Assembly (NCBI RefSeq): GCF_000002995.4
Contig: NW_025062479.1
Span: 20,146,721 to 20,210,720 of the forward strand
DNA length: 64,000 nt
Direction of reading: 5' to 3'
DNA from: Brugia malayi
Taxonomy: Eukaryota > Nematoda > Chromadorea > Rhabditida > Onchocercidae
Numbering within the stretch: position 1 is the stretch's first letter; every line of letters starts with the position of its first letter. Position numbers and translations under genes: made by a program. Below are positions 1 through 13,300 of this stretch, piece after piece. The notes beneath the pieces are model-generated. The model searched no databases, was not told where the DNA came from, and saw nothing but the letters and a program-made list of their open reading frames with translations.

Positions 1-35
1 TTCAACTAAAATAGGATGATAAGATAATGCCATAC

Positions 36-3000
36 CATTGAAGTAGTGTTAATAACAGTTTGCAACTTGAAAACTTTGTGAAGGCCTTCCTCTTTAGACG
101 CTCGTAATTTATCACCATTCATTTTGATAACAAATTTTACAGTTGTATCAGTATGATATTCTTTGAAATCCCTAAAATATTGATAAACATTATTCATGAA
201 ACTTATTTACACATCCAAAAAAGCAAATAAAACCTTTATAAGTGCACCTGCTTATTTTATTTATCGAATCAATCTTTAGCAGTTAGGAAATGTGCCGAAC
301 TCATGTTTCCGGTTTAAAACCGGTCCATTCAACATTCATCTTTGATTTAAGTTTCAAGCACAACAGAACAGCAGAACAACAAATAGGAACTTCTACCGGA
401 CATAGTTTAAGACGATAAGGTTGAATATCAGATTCAGGAATAAAGCTTTTTTTTCTGTAGTAACTATTTAATATCTCCAATTGGTACTTAAAGTGTAGCA
501 CAAAATGAAGTTTACCACATCCTTCACCAAGAACTTATTAAAAGATTACAATTTTAGAAAAGGACTAAAATTACGTTATGAATGCTGGTTGCTTATCATT
601 TCCATCCATCATAGGTACTAGTACTGTCTCTTTATAAGTTTGCGTCCAGGTGCGAATTGGTAATTCAGTTATTTCAATAGTTTCATTGTTAATAACTGCC
701 ACTTCACCATTACAAACAAATCTTTGGTCATCAAGCTGTTCTATAGTACCACGAAAATGTTTGTACCATGGTATCTACAAACATTGTGTTATTTGACAAG
801 AATTGAATTTGCGACATTTGACCTTTTTTTGTATTAAAAAGAGAAAAATGAATTATACGAAACGATGCGTAAGTATGCATGCAAACTGCAACGAATTCCA
901 AATATTCAGTAGTAATAGGAGTTAATCAACAGAGAGTGTGATATGTATAAAATCACAGGAGGTTGCTTATCTTTCTACTTCCTGAATTTTCCTTACCAAA
1001 GGTTTCGGCTCTTTCCCATCAATCAAAGCGCGCATATTATCCACTATTTCACGTGGGTTATAACATGGTACTTTTGTAGACCAAGCTGTACCAATACCTT
1101 CTGCACCATTAACTAATACGGTAGGAATAACTGGGCAGTACCTCAAATAGTTTTCATGAATAAAAAAAAAATCTTTTCATTACAAAAAATTATCTCACGG
1201 CTCGAAAATTCAGGAAAGTTTTGAAATTCCATTAACAGATAAATCCCCAATTATGAGTCAACTTACAATAACCGTGAAAAAGATTAAAACTGCATCACCG
1301 GTTACTAAGAAAATAATAAGACAAACTAAGTAAAGCAAATCATACCATTCCGGTTCGATCTTCTGATTTTCTTCAAACAAGAAGCGAAGAACGTTTTCAT
1401 CAATAGATGGGAATAATGCTTTAGTTACCGGACTAAAATTATTTTGGATATAAATTAGATGATATTTATATGCTATAATTTTAATGTTTGTAGAAATATT
1501 TGCACGATTTTTTTCCATGAGATATATAGTATGCTTCAAATCATAAAGCAAAATAGAGATGCAAAAATAAAAAAAAGTCGAATTATAAAAAGCAGAAACC
1601 AAAGATATTTGCAAAGTCTCCACATTAACAATTGAGAACCTGCTTACTTAAGTTGAGTAAAGATATAACGTGGACTAGCGCTATCTTTGCCACCTTGCAA
1701 ACGTGTACCAAACTGTCCAATTGGCAACAAAAGGTTGATATTGTTTGAGCCCACAAAGTCTTGTGCTAGATTCACAATCGTTGACATTAGCGATGCCTGA
1801 AATATCTCTAAAGTGTTACGGCATACTAAGGACTGTTACGAGATATTATAAAGCTAGAAATTCAAATTAGAAGTTCTAGACGTGAAATTTAATTGGTCAT
1901 TAAGCGAGCTAGAATCGACGCTGTAACTTCGATAGCTTACAGACATAATCTTCTGGTTACAATAGTCTGATCTCCAAATTCAAGAGCCAAAAAATTTCAA
2001 CACTTTTAAGCGCAAAATTATCGGAGGTTTTAAAATATAGCACATAAACATACCAAGTGCGAAGAGGACCCTGCAAAAACGATTGTAACTAAACTATGGT
2101 GTACTATCTAATTCCTGTTTTATTTTTTCCGCTTTTCTCCTAAATTATAATAATAGCTTCCTTAACATTCGGAAGCAATGGGTATCTATTAGAGAATGCA
2201 GCGTGCAGCGCTAAATTTTGTTGGAATTTCCTGAAATCTCAAAACAAATGAAACACATTAACCAAAGATTACGAATCCTAAGCCTTATCATCGACCAAAA
2301 ACCATAAGTTTTGAGAAACTTGACACAAAAAAACTAACTTCACCGTGATGATAAGCAGACATTTCACCCACAGCACCAGCTAATTGAGCTACTTTCACCT
2401 CTTTCTTATCTGCCCGTTTAAAGCACGTAAACAAAACCTTAAAAAAGTAAATATTCCAAGTCACTGAAAATTATGATAATAAGACTATATAAGTAATCAA
2501 GTGAAGAATTAAATTGAAGCTCATATAATCTGAAATTAGAACCCATTTAAAGAACTTACTACAACTTTAATGTGGACATCATATAAATACTGTATTTACC
2601 TTTCGCTGTCCAGGTTTCAAACCATCCACCAAACTTGGAATCGACCTTTCGTTATCACAATTCGAAAAAAGGACAAGCTCCTTATTGACGAAATCTTTAA
2701 ACGAAACAACGTAGGTGTTTTTATCATACAAATATTCCTCCGTTAAACCATCCTCTCGACGATTTCTTCGTTCCTGAACATGTAAGACCATTGAATTGCT
2801 CTTAAAATCCTCTTTCTACAGCAGTTAACCACAGCTTCTCAGGCGTCGGAAAGATTACAACATGCTACAAATGATACTCCTTAAATATTTTTCATTGAAT
2901 GATAGCTTATCTAGCAAGAAAAGTTATCATTCTAACAACTTTTAAACGGAGACCAATAAACAAAACATACAGCCATCCAATTTGTAAGCCATATTTTCCG

Positions 3001-6000
3001 TTCTTCAACCTTTTTCTTGCTAAAAGCCATATCTAATGCCTGATCATCTTCTTCACCACTATATTTGAATTGTATTCTATGCCTTCGCATATCCATAAAA
3101 TATTCCTTGGCTTCTTTCGATGTAGAAGTACCCAAACCTGTAAAAAGGCTGCTCACAAGAGAATGAAGACATTAGCTGTTACCTTTCGTACTTGGAGGGG
3201 ATCTGAAATGAAAAAGAAAATTTTCGAAATTTGAATATCTTTCAGTTTCACTATGCACTGAACATACCTTTGTAATATTTAATCCGATACGTTTTCCAAT
3301 TTTCTGTATTGTTAAGCCATTCTCTGTATTCTGGTAATGAAAAAAATGAAATCTCTTCCTTGCCTTTCGTTGCCTGTAATTTGATAAATGAGCAGGATTT
3401 TACATCTTGCTTTATTAATGTGAAATTCAACACTCTAAGATCTCAGACCTTGACAATTGGAGTAATGAATTCCTCAACGAAATTTCGCCTAACCAATGCT
3501 GGCCAATTATAATGTATGAAATTGATAACCAGTCCCTTGATATGTGAACCATCTTGATCCTGAAGTAATATATTCGGTTTACTACTAAGTTAGTTGTTGA
3601 CAAGTATACGATGACGCAAAAAAGTTACAGTGATATTTTTGCTTCATCAACCCTTCTTTTTAAAAAACTTTCGGTCCTCAAAGCAATCTTAGCCCGGTAA
3701 ACTTGTCCATATCAACATGCTAGCATACTAGCATATAAAACATCACTAACTTTGAAGATCAAAAAAAAACTGGAAATATGCCATAATCATATCAACGGCT
3801 TTCCATCTGGCAGAAATAATTTATTCTATCCAAAAAAATGACATCAATTAAAAATTTGACCATTTCAATGGTCTTCCATTGTCATTATTTTCTAGAAAAG
3901 AATCTGACTATAAAAAAATTTCATTTGAATAGAATGTTTTTTGATAACAAAACTTTTCAGAAAATTTACGTGACTCCATAGAACAAACCTGATCGGCCAT
4001 AACCATAACTTTGCCATATCGTAGAGTTTTCATATCTTCGTCTTTGTCATATTTTAAACGATATTGCAAACCAATAATTTTCAGAAGAGCGTTCACTTCA
4101 GCGTTTTCCATTATCTGGAAAAATTTATTCATATATTGAAAAATAAAATTTTGATGTATGTTTCATGAAGTATTTGACAATATTTCTTCCTTTAATCTAA
4201 CCGATTACCTGCTTATGATTGCCTTCTCGAACATTAAGCATTTTACCACGAAGAGGGAACACACCGTACTTATCACGTCCAACAACACCGAGACCTGAAA
4301 CAGCCAACGATTTGGCTGAATCACCTTCCGTAAGAATAAGCGTACACTGTGCCGAATTTTTCGTACCAGCATCGTTAGCGTCTTCCAGTTTTGGCACACC
4401 CTAAATGAGCTAATTTTAATTTTGTTTCAGTAAAAATAAAACCGAATGGTAAAAAGAGATAGAATAAAAGGACCGATTCATCATTTTACAACAGTATCCA
4501 TCTTAATTAAAAATAACTTTCTACTTTTCGCATCTAAAAATAACATGCCTTTAATTTGCTGGTCTTTTTAGACGAACACTTCTTATCTAATGTTTCCTGT
4601 TGCTTGAATCGCACCCATGCCATAATTGCTTCCACAATTCCGCATTTCATTGCTGCTTGAATAAATTTCTCGGAAAGCTCACATGTTGAACCAAAACTTT
4701 TCGACTGCAACGTCATCGTTTCCTTTGTTTGAGAATCAAATGTTGGATTTTCGATAAGTGCATTAACAAATATCCACATGTGATTCTTGATCTGAAATAT
4801 ACAGAAAAACCCATGGCTGTTTAACTATTGAGTATAAAATGCATATGGTAAAACGACTTACTAAAAAGGATTATTAGAAATAATCGTCATAAACTCATTT
4901 CTTCTAGATAATTTATTGGCATCAATTTCCGGGCTCTACACCAAAAAAAATAGTCTTTTTTTTTATTTCCTTGAATAAATAAAAGCTAGCTATAAAAATC
5001 ACCAGAAGCTAGAATTACCTGAAAGGGCTTTACATTAATGCCGCCGCTTTTGCCAATTTTCTTTTTGATTACATCAATTAATTTGCTCGCAATCTGATCC
5101 ACAACGTAATCAACGTGACGACCTCCCTAGAAATTGAGTAAGAATTAAACAGAGTATCTCCTTTTCTTTCATTTTTTTATTGAGATATCTTCTTAATATG
5201 AAATTTAAAAATAAAAGTGAAGGATGAGTTAAAAAGGGTGAAAGACATATTACGAAGCATTAAATGCAGAAAAGATCAATATTTTAATCATTTCCAAAAA
5301 CTGACTATCTGTATTAGAAGAAAAATAAATACCTTTGTAGTGGCGATACTGTTTGTAAATGAGACTTGCTGAAAGCCTTTATCTGAAATTGTAAGTGCCA
5401 CTTCCCAACGTGGGCTAACTGATTCATAAACTACTTTATACGCTTCACCATTACTGTCGACATTGTGTTTCACGTACTGCTCTATATACTGCTTGAAGCC
5501 TTGCACCTAGATTTTGATAAAAATGTGCCTTATGCATTTTAAACCATAAGAGAACCTAAAATATAGATCGCCTACGAATTAGGAAGAAAAGAATTTCGAA
5601 GTAGATAGGTCTCCTATTAATATTCTTATGAAAGTAAGAATATTATTCATTTAATGGAAATGATGGGATAAATACTAAGCAAATAGAACTCGCAAAACAT
5701 TTTCAGAAACATACAGGAATCTGTTTATTGTTAAGGAAGACTTTTACACCACGTGTTGAACCAGCAATATCATAAGCCCTGCGACACATTAGTGCCACAA
5801 TATCATCATCCAATTCAGTCATTTTAAACTTCGCCAAATCTGGCCTGAACGTTACACGCGTAAAATCTTCTTTGCTGCTGGTCGTTATCTTTGGTTCTCC
5901 ATCTTTTGACATATTATTAACCCACGTCTAAAATTCAAAAAAAAAAAATATATATATATATATATATCGCTTAAATTAACATGAGTTTCGGATCTCGAAC

Positions 6001-7986
6001 TCAGTTTGGATGGTGATTTGAAACAAAAGATTTAAAGACCTGTTTGAAAGCTTTTCCATATTCATTGGTAGAAGTTTCTAGCGTGAATTCTTTACTAAAT
6101 ATATTACAAAGTTTTGCACCATAACCATTCCGACCACCTATAATATAAATTCGAAAAAAAAAAAAAAAAAAAAAACATAAATTATAAACAATAACTGCAT
6201 GCAACTCTTTGTATATTAGATTTTCACTTGTCGTATTTTTAACATTACTATTGAAGATTTTTGGGAATAGAAAACATTTCTGTGCCATAATAAAAATTTT
6301 TATACTCTAAAACGTGAAATAGATTGGCTTAGCAATCTGATCTATCTCATTGACAAATGAATACTCACCTTATTGGTTGTGAAAAAAATTAAAAATCTAC
6401 CTGTAACTTTCCGCTCGCTATCGTCATAATTTGACGATGTAAGTAGGGTACCAAATATAAGTTCAGGAACGTACAATTTTTCAATTTTATGTAAAACAAC
6501 TGGAATACCCCTGCCATTGTTGTATATACTAATTTCATTTTTCTCTCTGAAAATGCCCAAGATTACTTTATCAATTATCAATAAATAAGTTATCGCGTTG
6601 AATTCTAGTTCAGCTTAAGGATCAAGATTCAGATAGCTCTAAGTTCTTTCTCAAAACATCAAAAGATATGTTGCCAAGCAACATCACCAGTATTTACTTC
6701 TCATTTATTAAATATTTTGATTAAAAAATCAATATGACACTACAATAACTGAAAAAAAAAAAGTTAAATAATAAGAACTGGTCAATAATTACTATCAAAA
6801 CTGCTGAATATTTATTACCGCTTATTTTTTTCAATATATTTTATAATCCCAATCACTTTATCACTCTAGATGAAATGATAAGGATAGGAATCAATAAAAG
6901 TTTGGAGTGATTACCAACATACTTGTTAATATTGACTTTAATAAGATTCATTTTCGGATCACGTTGCTTGTTATCAGCAGCATTCACCAATATTTCATCG
7001 AATATCTTGTACAAACCCGGCACATATGAGATTTCACGTTGAAGTATTCGATCAGTTTCAGTATCGTATACCCACATTGGCTATAGTTTTCGATAACTGC
7101 TTTTGCATTTATTAAAAATTTAGAAGTTTAAATTTATTGAAGATGAGTAAAAATGAATTCACACCGACATACCAATTTTTAAAATCTATTTGGTAACTCA
7201 GCACTCCTGGAAAACTTTTCTGGACGACTGGTTCTTTTTTGAAGACAAACAAGACCAATGACGAGTAAACAAAAGTAATACACTTACAGTTCGATCCGTA
7301 TATTCCACGGAACCGATATATGTATCCGGTCGTAGCAGGATATGTTCAAGTTGTGATTTCTTCTGGTATATTTTTTCAATGCTTAGTCGTTTCCCTTTAT
7401 TTTCCTTCTCTTCCTTTTCTAAATCCATAAAAACATCCATTGGATCTTCTGCAGCTGTTTCTGCTGCTGTAAAGAGAAATGAAATGATATAGAAATTGAA
7501 GTTTAGCAAAGTTTGTTTTAATATAGAAATTGAAGCTTAGCAAAAAAAGCTTTAATTATGTTCATTGTGAGAGCAGAATGAACTGATATCATGTGCAACT
7601 TACATGGTTTTTCAGCTTTTTTCTTTTCAGCAGGTTTTACTCTCTTAACGGATGTCTTTTTACTTAATTTTGGTGATGATGGCGGTAAGGCGAATGAATC
7701 GTCATCCAAATCAATTGACTGAAACGAAAAGTGCTTTATTTTACAAAAGTTAAAAACTGGCTTACAGACAATAGATACATTATTTGTATTCTAGAATATT
7801 TCAGTAAGAGTAAATGCTAGAAACTAACAATCCACGCCACATCTAGAAGCCTTAGGATAAATTGGTTTTAAAAATAACACCTCAAAAGGTTAACATTAGG
7901 GAAACAAAAAAAGTCGCATAAATCATCAGAATTAATTTCGACAATTTTCAGGAATAACTAACAATGATTTCTGATGAGTCGCACAT
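36..7986 (-). CDS. top-2: DNA topoisomerase II, 22 exons, C-terminus beyond the window
   Basis: Nuclear type IIA topoisomerase that passes one duplex through another using ATP. Exons, N to C: 7963-7986, 7604-7718, 7288-7466, 6923-7080, 6401-6546, 6040-6137, 5715-5927, 5333-5506, 5019-5126, 4549-4791, 4209-4400, 3989-4114, 3449-3559, 3268-3373, 2971-3137, 2600-2773, 2339-2437, 1648-1796, 1346-1432, 997-1141, 575-774, 36-171. They give 1050 in-frame residues, then a donor at 35, so the acidic/basic C-terminal tail lies off the left edge. Seen: GHKL ATPase motifs ([18 protein letters not shown]), TOPRIM EGDSA (E511) and DxDxD (D591, D593, D595), and the catalytic tyrosine (about Y855) in SPRYIFT. 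The ATG at 7986 opens a 24-nt exon (MCDSSEII) that joins in phase to SIDLDDDSF. The intron between 4549 and 4400 has a GC donor. Family identity is certain; the symbol follows the C. elegans name. Confidence 0.97.
7963..7986 (-). other. top-2: 24-nt first coding exon of topoisomerase II
   Basis: Reads MCDSSEII and ends at a GTTAGT donor in phase 0. The next exon starts after TTTCGTTTCAG at 7719 and continues SIDLDDD. Choosing this start avoids using the TTG codon at 7709, which is the only alternative open start in the next exon. A 60-nt leader would separate it from an acceptor at 8046-8047. Confidence 0.75.
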
Positions 7987-8045
7987 TTTCCAGTGAAACC
8001 TACTTACTTATAGTAGTCCTTGAAAACTTTTTATTTCCAAAATAC

Positions 8046-8047
8046 CT
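8046..8047 (-). promoter_or_regulatory. Probable splice or SL trans-splice acceptor of the topoisomerase II mRNA
   Basis: On the minus strand the sequence TTATTTATTTTCAG ends here, about 60 nt before the ATG at 7986. It matches the nematode acceptor consensus. It could receive a spliced leader, or a 5' UTR exon such as the GC-richer stretch near 8115-8160, which ends in a GTAGGA donor. The sequence alone does not decide which. Confidence 0.4.
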
Positions 8048-8146
8048 GAAAATAAATAATTAAGAAAAATTTTAAACCTAAATGTTGCTCACTCTTCTGA
8101 CAAAGAATCCTACCTCTGAAGTAAAGGTATGAAGCTAATGACTGGA

Positions 8147-8154
8147 GCGCGGAA
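8147..8154 (-). promoter_or_regulatory. E2F-like site upstream of topoisomerase II
   Basis: Minus-strand TTCCGCGC fits the degenerate E2F consensus TTYSSCGC. It lies about 160 nt upstream of the start codon in a short GC-rich island inside otherwise AT-rich DNA. E2F control of replication genes is well known in animals; activity here is inferred. Confidence 0.3.
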
Positions 8155-9354
8155 ACGTGAAGCGTTTAAAAGCTTTGCATGAAGTTAAATACTATGTACT
8201 TATTTCTTATCAGTTAAGTACTCTGATACTTAGAGTTTTTAAGCATGTCAAAAATTCACTGTGTTTGAAGCAATATGCAGTACTGACTTCAGATAAATGC
8301 ACGGTTAAAATTCCTAACAAAACGAAAGAGCAATAAAATTAAAATTTGTATGAAATGCTGATTAATTTACGGTAATTTAAATTCCAACAAGAAGAAATTA
8401 ATGATGACAATTTTTCAATTATCGATTAAATAAAACTTCGCAGTCAAATTAAGCTGAATGATTAAAAGAAAATAGCAATTATGAATGTTCATTTCGAAGC
8501 TATATGGAAGTTCCTTGAGTTGTACTAAAACTCTCAACATTCCTTTAAAACTACGTAAGAAACAACTTTACATTTCTCGGAAAAATTAAGGTATCATACG
8601 AGAGCTCACGCCACCATAAACAAAGCAGCGTGAAATTGATTAATCAAACCAAACCAAGCACACGGTAATAGATATTAAAACGTATTAGGAATGAAGAAAT
8701 TTCGTCCAAAGTATAATCTTGAATATAATATATATATGCAGGGAACCCGAGACATTTTTAAAACCATCCTTCCGAATTATATTTTTCAACAGATTTCAAA
8801 AATTTTAAATCGATCATTAAAGAAATATCGCTTATACAACTAGGTACGTAATAAATATCAGTGATATTAAGTTGTTAGCAATTTGAATCAAAAATTTTGT
8901 TCTATAAGTTTAGCAATAATATCAATCATTTGAAGTATCTATATTAATTTCTTGCATCAATAACAGTACTAGCATCAGCAACACCTTTCGACACTAATGT
9001 TTGGCAATATTTGATAAAGTCAACGCTTAAGTTCGGTTAACTTATTCTTTTTATTGTGTTAAAGAGAAATTTATCCTTACTCATCACGGCATACAATATA
9101 ACCTACAAACTTTCATCATTTCTCATAAGTGACCGTTCAAACTGACAATTTTCCTATCTCAACATATCTATACAAATTTTTAGAAAATTGTAATCACTTC
9201 TGCATGCCAAATGAATGGGAAATGTGAATTGCTTGGAGCAAGACCAAAAAAGCAGGTATTCACAAACAGAAAAGAACCAAACTGACAAAGTGAAATTGGA
9301 AAATTTTGATGTTGTTGTAAGCTTTTGAAAATTTTCAAAATGTGCTAACAATTT

Positions 9355-9356
<2 letters not shown>

Positions 9357-9403
<47 letters not shown>
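9357..9403. repeat. (AT)n microsatellite
   Basis: About 23 uninterrupted AT dinucleotides. Shorter AT runs occur at about 5949-5967, 42882-42902 and 45160-45181. Confidence 0.95.
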
Positions 9404-9407
<4 letters not shown>

Positions 9408-10349
9408 TTTATTTTCCAACTGTATTTCGTAATAATCTCAAATTAAAAAAAATAAAAATAAAATCCATACATAAAAGAAAATAAAAAAATAAAAATAAAA
9501 TCTAATATGTACCTAATAATTATTTCCGACAATAAAATGCCACGGCCATGGATTTATGTCAAATAATGTAATGGATAAAATATCAATTTATGCTCACATC
9601 GACCAACCAAATAATAAATAACTGCATTATATATTATTCCTTAGGACCCTCAGAGACGCCCCAAATAACGTCACTCCGATTCCTTCCTATTTGAACAAAT
9701 CAAATCTCCCGCCAAGCAAACAATCGTTATGAGAACCACGGCTATTTCTATAGCTTGGCAAGACTATTTGAATTCAAATTAATTTACGGACGACTTAAAA
9801 TTAATTTGAAATTAACTAACAAACAATGTGAAACTATTATAAAGTGAAAAATGAAGAATACACTAGTATTTACAAAATATACCTACCAATATTTACAAAA
9901 AGATAACTGACATCAAATCTTACATTGCTACAATTTTCAACAAGTAAACAACTTGCAATGAATTCCACAAAACTGATAGCATAAACTGAAAAAAAGAGAA
10001 TAAAAAAAGTGATATGTTAGAAATATCCTCTCATTCAAATTTTGCTTCTTCTATTCAGGTATTCTTCCTAAACTACTTTCCCGTTTTATTTCTTTTTTCA
10101 TTTCTTCAATAACTCATCTTGGGTATGTTTTCTTTTGATAAACTCTAACCAACCAAATTTCTTTTCATTCTATTAACTTTTTATAGTTATTTTCTACTTC
10201 CTTACAAAACGAAAAAGGGACTTTCGAGCTTAATAACTTAATCTAATCTACTATTGTGAATGGGAGACAACACCCTACCCAATATAAAATGTATTGAAAA
10301 AATTACAAAAACATGAATAAATGAAAAAACAAATGGGTTATTACAACAT

Positions 10350-13300
10350 TTAAAATCTTCTTAAAATAAATCGAAGAATTCGAAAACGTACAACCAATCG
10401 GCGTACTATAGTACGACAAAAGATGACAATTATAATAAAGAAAATAATGACCCACAGCAAAAAGCCATAGTTTTGCTGATTTAAATCTAGCTGATGCGTT
10501 TGTTCAATATCATTTTCTACATTCGCATCGAAGAATTGGATGATTTCATGAAGCTGTAAAGATTATAGGATCAAAAATCCGAATTTTTAAAAATGATACC
10601 TTAGATCTGTAATGTGAAACATAAATAAATAAATGATAACCTGCGCAGAAGTTAACTCATTCGAAAACTTATTCCCGTCTGGTAAATCTGAACGATCATC
10701 CTTCAAATGATTGCCACTTAAATCTCTGAAACAATATATGTATAAAATTAATATATGAATTGGGCAAATTCATAAAGGAGTAGATGAACAATATCTTTTG
10801 GATTCATATGTTTTTATTTATGTTAAATTCGCTTATTTAATTCTATCAAAAAATCATCAAAAATTCATATTAACTCGGTTACTGCGAAAAAATTTTGATT
10901 TGTTAATTTAAAATTTCTATTTCTTCACCAGTGCTTCCTTTTAAATGCTCCATGCTTTGACGAACGGCAGCACCATTAGGAAAAGTACTTGCATCACCCA
11001 AGCAAGTCTTCTCAAGTAATTTGCTCACATATTTATTTAATATGGTTTTTTAAAAGAATCAAATAAGACTTTGATTAGCACTTACGACGAAAGGGTGACG
11101 TTGGCGACCGGTTGTGAAATAGCATCCCACAAAATCCGACATTTAGGATCTTCTCGATATACTGGTTCAGCATCTGCCGAGATGCCCATTATAACCTATA
11201 ACAGTTTTTGGTAGCAGATTATATTACGATAGTTCATTATCTCACCTTTTTAATTTCTCTAGGAGAAAAAGTGAGTATTCAATCAAATTCTAAGAAATTT
11301 TTATGACATTCACCAAAGTTATTATTCAAGAAAAAAAAAGACTTTAACTTGCATCTCAGGTATGAAAAGTTAACTTTCTCCTTACTTTCGAATATTTAGC
11401 GAAGTTCGAAGTTGTCAATCTTTTTGGAAGTGGTAAATTCTGCGAATGCTTCAAAGATAATACGGTACCAGCCTGTAAATAAGAAAATGACTTCAAAAAC
11501 TATTCCGAAGGCATTCGTTGACTGAAACAGATGACGAAGATTAGTGTTTAATAATAGGTTCATTAAATGTCTGATCTACTAACCAAAGTTGAAGTCAAAT
11601 TTTTCTTGAAATAAACTCAGTGAACTACACCTTTTTATCTAGGTTCATATTCAAATTAACCAGGACCATTAAGTAGGAGGTACAAGAGAGGAGAAACAGC
11701 AAGTTAAAAAAAAAACAGTGAATTATGTGCGAAGCAAAAAAGAAATGCAAATGCGTTTTAATTTATAAACAATAGCATTGTTAATATATATCTTATCTGT
11801 CTATATTTACGAGTTCCTCTTAGTATTCTAGAACATATAATGTAGCTCGGTAAAATCTTCCAATTAGTCATTTTCTAATATAGCAATGACGACGAAACGA
11901 TATTATATGAATAAAAAACAACAATAAAAATACTAACAGGTACAAGTGACTGACGCAAACTTTCGATCAGATCACCTTCCAAAGCACTTTCAAGAAGCGC
12001 TTCTAATAAAAAGATACAACTCTTTGTATCCGATGTTGTGCCAACTTCAAGGCATGAGCTATCACCAAAAATTGCCACAAAGCCAGACCTAAACGTTATT
12101 AAAATATTAAAAAAATTCTAGAGACTTAAAGGGCAAGAACAGAGAGTAAGAAAAAATACAGCTTAACCTCGACATATATTAATAGAATATGTACTTCTAA
12201 CTGAAAATTCCTACTGTCAAATTTTATTATGATATTATTATGATCTATAAAATAATTGTGCCTGATTTATTTATCTAATCAAATCTAGCAGGAAAAAAAG
12301 AAGTTCAGAACACAAAGAAGAAGAAGAAGATTCTATTTATGTTATTGATGTGTTGAAACCTTTGGAACTTGGCTCAACTCTTCAACTTAAAATAAGCACA
12401 ATATTCCACAGTTTATCTACCACTTGAAATCTAGTTAGAATCTACCTTGATATGCCTCACGACATATGTGAATGCTTTCTTGGCTGTTTTACCGTATATA
12501 AATATTCCATATCATAGATTACCACATATTATCCCATATAAATAAACAATCCAGAGAATAATGAAATAAAACTTTGGAAAAATTTGTTGTTGAACTCTCA
12601 AGAGTAAAGCAATCTCACCATTTCAAGTTTATAAAATAAGCTCAGATAAGTGGTAAAACTGATTAAATGCAATGCTAAGAAGCCTTTTGAAGTGAATCAG
12701 ACTCGAACTTACTTTTTTGATAAAGTATTATTTTTATAGTACAGGAAAATAGCTTCTTTATATAGCTGGTCAGTTTTTCTTTCTGATATCATTTCTTCAC
12801 CCTAAAAGAAGTAATCTTACACTATCAAAATTTGACCTGCCTAAAACATTACGATATGCTTCTAATACCAATTTTTCCGAGATCTTTCCTAAAACTTCTA
12901 AAATGTCACAGTAAGGTAAAATCTTCAAAATAACCCACCAAATCGGTTAAATCTGATAACGCAATGAAAGCATGAGGTGGGGCATAAGATATTGATGTTC
13001 CTGACAGATATTTCACTGGTGTTTGCCCTACAACAGCAATACCATCCAGAACCTGCAAATCAGTTTTCTTTCTCTCAAACGAAGCAAAAAACGAAATTTT
13101 AATGCCTTAAGTAAAGATGAGAAAAAAAAACCAATTAAGGTTATCCGTCTTTGTGGTTACAAGCAACTAATTTAAAGCTAAAACGTAATTGCTAGTAAAT
13201 ACTTTTTTTCTCGATTTTATGCCGAACATGATCTTCCAAGATAAAAGAGAATCTTACATGAGCGCTTAATGAAATATTCCATTTCTTAAGAAGATCATTT

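Larger units (their letters stand above)
7987..10349. other. Intergenic stretch between topoisomerase II 5' end and S1P 3' end
   Basis: No supported gene. It holds the topoisomerase II leader and promoter, an (AT)n run at 9357-9403, A/T homopolymers, and a GC-richer patch at about 9645-9765 with an ACGTCAC motif whose role is unknown. The longest open frame (9154-9357, minus) looks random. Confidence 0.6.

Noticed and set aside
9154..9357. Minus-strand 67-codon ORF between topoisomerase II and S1P
   Set aside because: No recognisable domain or acceptor/donor context; ends in an AT microsatellite.
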